Below the pieces are notes generated by a model. The model was not told the DNA's origin, searched no databases, and saw only the letters and a program-made list of their open reading frames with translations. This document shows, one piece after another, positions 60,272-64,000 of a stretch of 64,000 nucleotides of DNA; position 1 is the first letter of the stretch, and every line of letters begins with the position of its first letter. Location: positions 1 through 64,000 of the forward strand of contig NZ_NXEJ01000008.1 of NCBI RefSeq assembly GCF_002915175.1, given 5' to 3'. A program made the translations under genes and the position numbers. This DNA is from Agrobacterium rosae. Lineage in GTDB: Bacteria; Pseudomonadota; Alphaproteobacteria; Rhizobiales; Rhizobiaceae.

Positions 60272-61429
60272 ATGAGAAGACCTTGGGTTCAGTGGCTTGC
60301 CTCCACTGGGACGCAGTTTTGCAGCATTGCCTTTTGCAGTTTTTTCGCAATCCAGACCGGGGCTTCGGCCGCAGATGACGCGCCGGCAATCCCTGTTACC
60401 GCCTACAAGGCGCAGATCGAAACCATCAATCGTGTCATCAATGGAATAGGCACCGTTTCTCCACTGCAAACCGTGACCGTGCGCCCTAGGATCGACGGTC
60501 AAGTCACAGAGATCGACTTCGTGGAGGGGCAAATGGTAGAGAAAGGCAGTGTCCTGCTCAAGCTCGACGACCGCGAACTTTCATCGGCCTTAGCTTCATC
60601 CAAGGCTAAAAAAGCGCAGGACGAGGCCCAACTCAGGAGCGCACGCACTGATGCACAGCGTTACGCGACATTGGCGGAAAAGGGCGTTGCTTCAGCGTCC
60701 ACACTCGAACAGAAAACCGCAGCAAGCGAGCAATACGCTGCGGCGGTTCAGTATGATGAGGCGATGATCAAAAGCGCAGAGACACAGCTGGGCTTTGCCA
60801 CGGTTATTGCGCCCATATCCGGACGAACCGGGTTCAAGCAAGTCGATGTCGGGAGTGTCGTCAGCGCAAGCTCGACGGATGGGATCGTCACGATTACGCA
60901 GATGGATCCGGTCGCGGTATCTTTCGTCGCACCGGGGGACACATTCGGCGAAATCCGCGAAGCACTGAATCGCAGTGTCGCTCAAGTGACGCTCGTCACG
61001 ACCGATGGCACTCGCACCCTGGCGAAGGGCAAACTCACGACAATGGATAACGCCGTTGATGCCGCGAACGGCTCCATCCATCTCAGAGCGACATTCGACA
61101 ATGCGGATGGCGCGTTATGGCCTGGATTACCTGTCGCGACCATTCTGACTGTCGAACAGAGACAGGGCGTCGTCGTGCCGGACAAGGCTCTCGCCCGAGG
61201 GCGGGACGGCCTCTACGCCTACGTCGTCGGTGCAGGCGACAAGGTTGAGAAACGTGCCGTCAAAACGGCGTTCGTGACGGCGGCGCGGGCGCTGGTAACC
61301 GATGGTATCCAAGAGGGCGAGCAGGTCGTCATGGACGGTCAATCGCGGATTGGTGACGGCATGAAAGTTTCGGTGACACCATGGACCGGATTGCCGACCG
61401 GCGAGCTTGCTGAGAAAGCCGCGCCATGA
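60272..61429 (+). CDS. RND efflux periplasmic adaptor (MdtA/AcrA-like)
   Basis: A 385-aa adaptor: signal sequence (residues about 1-34, ending ASAAD), lipoyl halves VRPRIDGQVTEIDFVEGQMVEKGSVLLKL and LGFATVIAPISGRTGF, coiled-coil hairpin (about 90-155, KAKKAQDEAQLRSARTDAQR), beta-barrel and membrane-proximal domains to residue 385. ATG 60272 follows GGGGAGTGGCAGGC. It overlaps the pump gene by 4 bp (ATGA). It bridges the inner-membrane RND pump to an outer-membrane channel, which is not encoded here. No clear lipobox. Confidence 0.93.
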   Translation: MRRPWVQWLASTGTQFCSIAFCSFFAIQTGASAADDAPAIPVTAYKAQIETINRVINGIGTVSPLQTVTVRPRIDGQVTEIDFVEGQMVEKGSVLLKLDDRELSSALASSKAKKAQDEAQLRSARTDAQRYATLAEKGVASASTLEQKTAASEQYAAAVQYDEAMIKSAETQLGFATVIAPISGRTGFKQVDVGSVVSASSTDGIVTITQMDPVAVSFVAPGDTFGEIREALNRSVAQVTLVTTDGTRTLAKGKLTTMDNAVDAANGSIHLRATFDNADGALWPGLPVATILTVEQRQGVVVPDKALARGRDGLYAYVVGAGDKVEKRAVKTAFVTAARALVTDGIQEGEQVVMDGQSRIGDGMKVSVTPWTGLPTGELAEKAAP

Positions 61430-64000
61430 CCGAGAACCATCCCCAAAGCGAAGCGAAGACCTCCGGTTTCTTCGACTTTTTTATCGTGCACCCGGTGGCA
61501 ACAAGCCTGATCATGGCAGGCATCTTCCTCGTCGGTGCCATCTGTTATCCCTTCATGCCCGTCTCCGCGCTTCCCCAGATCGACTTCCCGACGGTCCAGA
61601 TTGCCGCAAACCTTCCCGGCGCGTCGCCGGAGACGATGGCCTCGAGCGTTGCCCAGCCTATCGAGGAGGCTCTGTCGCGCGTCAGCGGCATTACCGAGAT
61701 GACATCCAACAGTTCGCTTGGGACAACGTCGATTACCGTCCAGTTCGGGTTGGATCAGGATATCCAAACCGCAGCCAGTGATGTTCAGACGGCTATCAGC
61801 GAGGCGGCGGGACAACTCCCCAAAGACATGACCTCATTGCCGACTGTGCGCAAAGCGAACCCCGCCGATGCCCCGATCATGCAATTATCCGCCAGTTCCG
61901 ATATTCTGACGCTGCCGCAACTCGATGAGTATATCGAGCGTAACGTCGCCTCCAAGATTGGCCAGGTTTCAGGGGTGGCCTTCGTCAATATTGGCGGCAA
62001 ACAGAAACCCGCAATCAGGATTGCCGTCGATCCGGGTCGTCTTGCTCAGGCCGATGTGGCTTTGGAAGACGTCAGAGCGGCAATCGGCAATCTCAGCTTA
62101 AGTGCGCCGAAGGGCAACATTGATGACCCGACACGGACGTTTCCGATCTACACCAACGACCAGATCGGCAGTAGTGCCGAGTGGAACGACGCCGTCATCG
62201 CTTACCGCAACGGCGGCCCTGTCCGCATCCGCGATATAGGTCAAGCAACGGATGGTGCCGAAGATAACAAGATGGCCCATTGGACAAACGGCGAGCGCGG
62301 CATAGCGCTGGATGTTTTCCGCCAACCCGGCGCGAATGTCATTGCCGTTGTAAATGCCGTGAAGGAGCAGCTGCCAGCGCTACAGGCATCGCTGCCCAAA
62401 TCCGTCAAACTTGAATTGGTGACCGACCGCACAACCACGATCAGGGCATCGGTCGATGACGTGCAGTTTACGCTGATGTTGACGATCGGCCTCGTCGTCG
62501 TCGTTATATTCCTGTTCCTGCGAAATGTTCGCGCGACCATCATTCCGGTTTTGACCTTACCGATCGCGCTCGTCGGCTCGCTGGCACCCATGTGGCTTCT
62601 CGGTTTCAGCCTCGATAATCTGTCTCTCATGGCGCTCGTCGTTGCAGTTGGGTTTGTCGTTGATGACGCAATCGTCATGCTCGAAAACATCTCGCGTCAC
62701 ATTGAGGATGGAGTCGAGCCACGCCAAGCGGCGTTGATAGGCGCAAGGGAAATTGGCTTTACGATTGTTTCAATCAGCCTTTCTCTGATTGCCGTCCTGA
62801 TCCCTATCCTGCTGATGGGCGGCATCGTCGGTCGGCTGTTCCGAGAGTTTGCGGTAACGCTGACGGTTGCCATCATCATCTCAGCGATCGTGTCGCTGAC
62901 ACTCACGCCGATGCTTGCGTCGAAATTCATTCGACCAATAAAGGAAGATCAACGCGGACGTTTCTACAAAGCCGGTGAAGCTTTTTTCGATTATCTATCA
63001 TCCCTTTACATGCGCAGTTTAAAGCCCGTAATCAGACATCGTTTCTTGACGTTGGGTGTCTTTCTCGCGACCATAGCTGCGACCGCCTACCTGTTCATTA
63101 TCGCTCCGAAAGGCTTCTTCCCAGAGCAAGATACCGGTTTCATCGCCGGTCTGTCGCAGGCATCTCCAGACATCTCTTTCACTGAAATGGCCAAACTGCA
63201 GGAGCGGGTCAGTGAAATCATCATGAAAGACCCAGCTGTATACAGCGTGTTCATGGACGTGGGCGGCGGCAATGGCGGAAACGCCCTCAATGAGGGGCAC
63301 GTCAATATAACGCTCAAGCCGCTGGAAGATCGGGACGCGAGCGCAAAAACGGTCATAGATCGGATCGGTACTGCTCTGAAGGCCCAGCAGGGCATCAAGC
63401 TCTTCATGCAGTCGGCGCAGGATATCAATATCGGAGCGCGTCCGGCGAAAACGCAGTACCAGTTTACGCTTCAGGATGCCGACATATCGGAACTGAGTGA
63501 CTGGTCCGCCAAAGTCACAAGCAAGGTTCAAGGGCTTTCCGAACTGCGTGATGTCGGAAGTGATCAGCAGGCAGAGGCTCCCAATCTCACCATCAAAATC
63601 GACCGAGCTGCCGCAACGCTTTACGGCGTTCTTCCATCAACGATCGATGAGACCCTGTATGACGCGTTCGGGCAACGACAGGTGGCCTCCTTCTCAACCC
63701 AGACCGACACATTCCGTGTCGTCCTCGAAATTCTCCCCAGTCTGCAACGCGATATCGCGACGCTTGATCGACTATCCGTTCGCGCAAGCAATGGAACGCT
63801 CGTTCCACTTTCTGTCGTTGCCAAGTGGAGGACAGACGGCACTGCACCGGTATCGATTTCTCATCAGGGCCAATCCCCGGCAGTTACGATCTCCTTCAAT
63901 CTTGCCCCCAACGTTGCGCTGGGCCAAGCCACGCAGGCAATTGAGACGACGGTGGCGGACATGCACCCTCCTGCATCTCTCCAGACGAGTTTTTCAGGCA
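61426..64000 (+). CDS. RND efflux pump permease (MdtB/MdtC-like), cut by window end
   Basis: At least 858 residues of an RND pump (usual length about 1030). Features: first helix (PVATSLIMAGIFLVGAICYP), the porter-domain start MPVSALPQIDFPTVQI, helix 4 with the proton-relay aspartates in VVAVGFVVDDAIVMLENI, then helices to FFPEQDTGFIAG, where the second half begins. The MdtB/C-like branch is suggested by SALPQIDFPTVQ. Substrates include toxic organic molecules such as bile salts, detergents or flavonoids; none is indicated here. The gene continues past 64000. Confidence 0.94.
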   Translation, partial: MTENHPQSEAKTSGFFDFFIVHPVATSLIMAGIFLVGAICYPFMPVSALPQIDFPTVQIAANLPGASPETMASSVAQPIEEALSRVSGITEMTSNSSLGTTSITVQFGLDQDIQTAASDVQTAISEAAGQLPKDMTSLPTVRKANPADAPIMQLSASSDILTLPQLDEYIERNVASKIGQVSGVAFVNIGGKQKPAIRIAVDPGRLAQADVALEDVRAAIGNLSLSAPKGNIDDPTRTFPIYTNDQIGSSAEWNDAVIAYRNGGPVRIRDIGQATDGAEDNKMAHWTNGERGIALDVFRQPGANVIAVVNAVKEQLPALQASLPKSVKLELVTDRTTTIRASVDDVQFTLMLTIGLVVVVIFLFLRNVRATIIPVLTLPIALVGSLAPMWLLGFSLDNLSLMALVVAVGFVVDDAIVMLENISRHIEDGVEPRQAALIGAREIGFTIVSISLSLIAVLIPILLMGGIVGRLFREFAVTLTVAIIISAIVSLTLTPMLASKFIRPIKEDQRGRFYKAGEAFFDYLSSLYMRSLKPVIRHRFLTLGVFLATIAATAYLFIIAPKGFFPEQDTGFIAGLSQASPDISFTEMAKLQERVSEIIMKDPAVYSVFMDVGGGNGGNALNEGHVNITLKPLEDRDASAKTVIDRIGTALKAQQGIKLFMQSAQDINIGARPAKTQYQFTLQDADISELSDWSAKVTSKVQGLSELRDVGSDQQAEAPNLTIKIDRAAATLYGVLPSTIDETLYDAFGQRQVASFSTQTDTFRVVLEILPSLQRDIATLDRLSVRASNGTLVPLSVVAKWRTDGTAPVSISHQGQSPAVTISFNLAPNVALGQATQAIETTVADMHPPASLQTSFSG

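Noticed and set aside
1-64000. CRISPR arrays, tRNA or rRNA genes, integrase attachment sites
   Set aside because: No regularly spaced repeats, no cloverleaf-like sequences ending in CCA, and no integrase gene were noticed; apart from the IS3 fragment no mobile element was found.

Overview
The window looks like chromosomal or chromid DNA of an alphaproteobacterium of the Rhizobiaceae (Agrobacterium/Rhizobium type). The reasons are the moderately high GC content, the paired Ku genes with a PE-ligase-polymerase LigD, a membrane-protein pair (TIGR02587/TIGR02588) described from Agrobacterium and Sinorhizobium, EcfG/RpoE2-like promoter motifs, and a very high density of ABC-transporter catabolic operons. 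The taxonomy is inferred from gene content, not from a marker gene.

Region 1 (1-13.4 kb) is a DNA-repair and general-stress block. It holds exonuclease III (cut by the window edge) with a 58-aa leader gene, two tandem Ku genes facing ligD across a shared bidirectional terminator, a 103-aa unknown protein upstream of ligD, a three-gene envelope operon (sugar dehydrogenase fused to a PEBP domain, alpha/beta hydrolase, DUF4142), the TIGR02587/02588 pair, a UvrD-like helicase and a truncated SRAP/HMCES gene. Motifs close to GGAAC-N16/17-CGTT precede three of these transcription units, suggesting one stress regulon.

Region 2 (13.6-26.9 kb) is an uptake and degradation locus for an acidic oligosaccharide. 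It has a FadR-type regulator, a cytoplasmic heparinase II/III-like lyase with a small partner protein, and divergently an ABC importer (two permeases, ATPase, binding protein), a GH88 unsaturated glucuronyl hydrolase, a YesL-like membrane protein, a DUF2264 protein and an acyltransferase fused to a helical-toroid-like domain. Lyase and hydrolase have no signal peptide, so import probably precedes cleavage.

Region 3 (26.9-47.4 kb) looks like an amine or amino-acid/peptide catabolic region around an Lrp/AsnC regulator. It has a peptide-type ABC transporter, two FAD amine oxidases, two HAD hydrolases, a class III aminotransferase, two related double-GNAT proteins, and a six-gene operon (ArgE-like deacylase, GhrA-like reductase, cupin, two aldehyde dehydrogenases including a GabD-like one, tartrate/D-malate-type dehydrogenase). 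Four sites resembling the Lrp consensus lie in its divergent or upstream gaps.

Region 4 (47.4-59.3 kb) begins with decayed DNA (LysR and IS3-family remnants). It continues with an operon for an unidentified nitrogen compound: amino-acid ABC transporter, DHDPS-family lyase, a 966-aa fusion of three oxidoreductase subunits, hydantoinase and DUF3830. Two divergent GntR regulators, a GlcG/HbpS-like protein and a LacI-type pseudogene follow. Region 5 (59.5-64 kb) is an orphan CHASE3 membrane protein and an RND efflux pump cut by the window end. I saw no tRNA, rRNA, CRISPR array, replication origin or intact mobile element.
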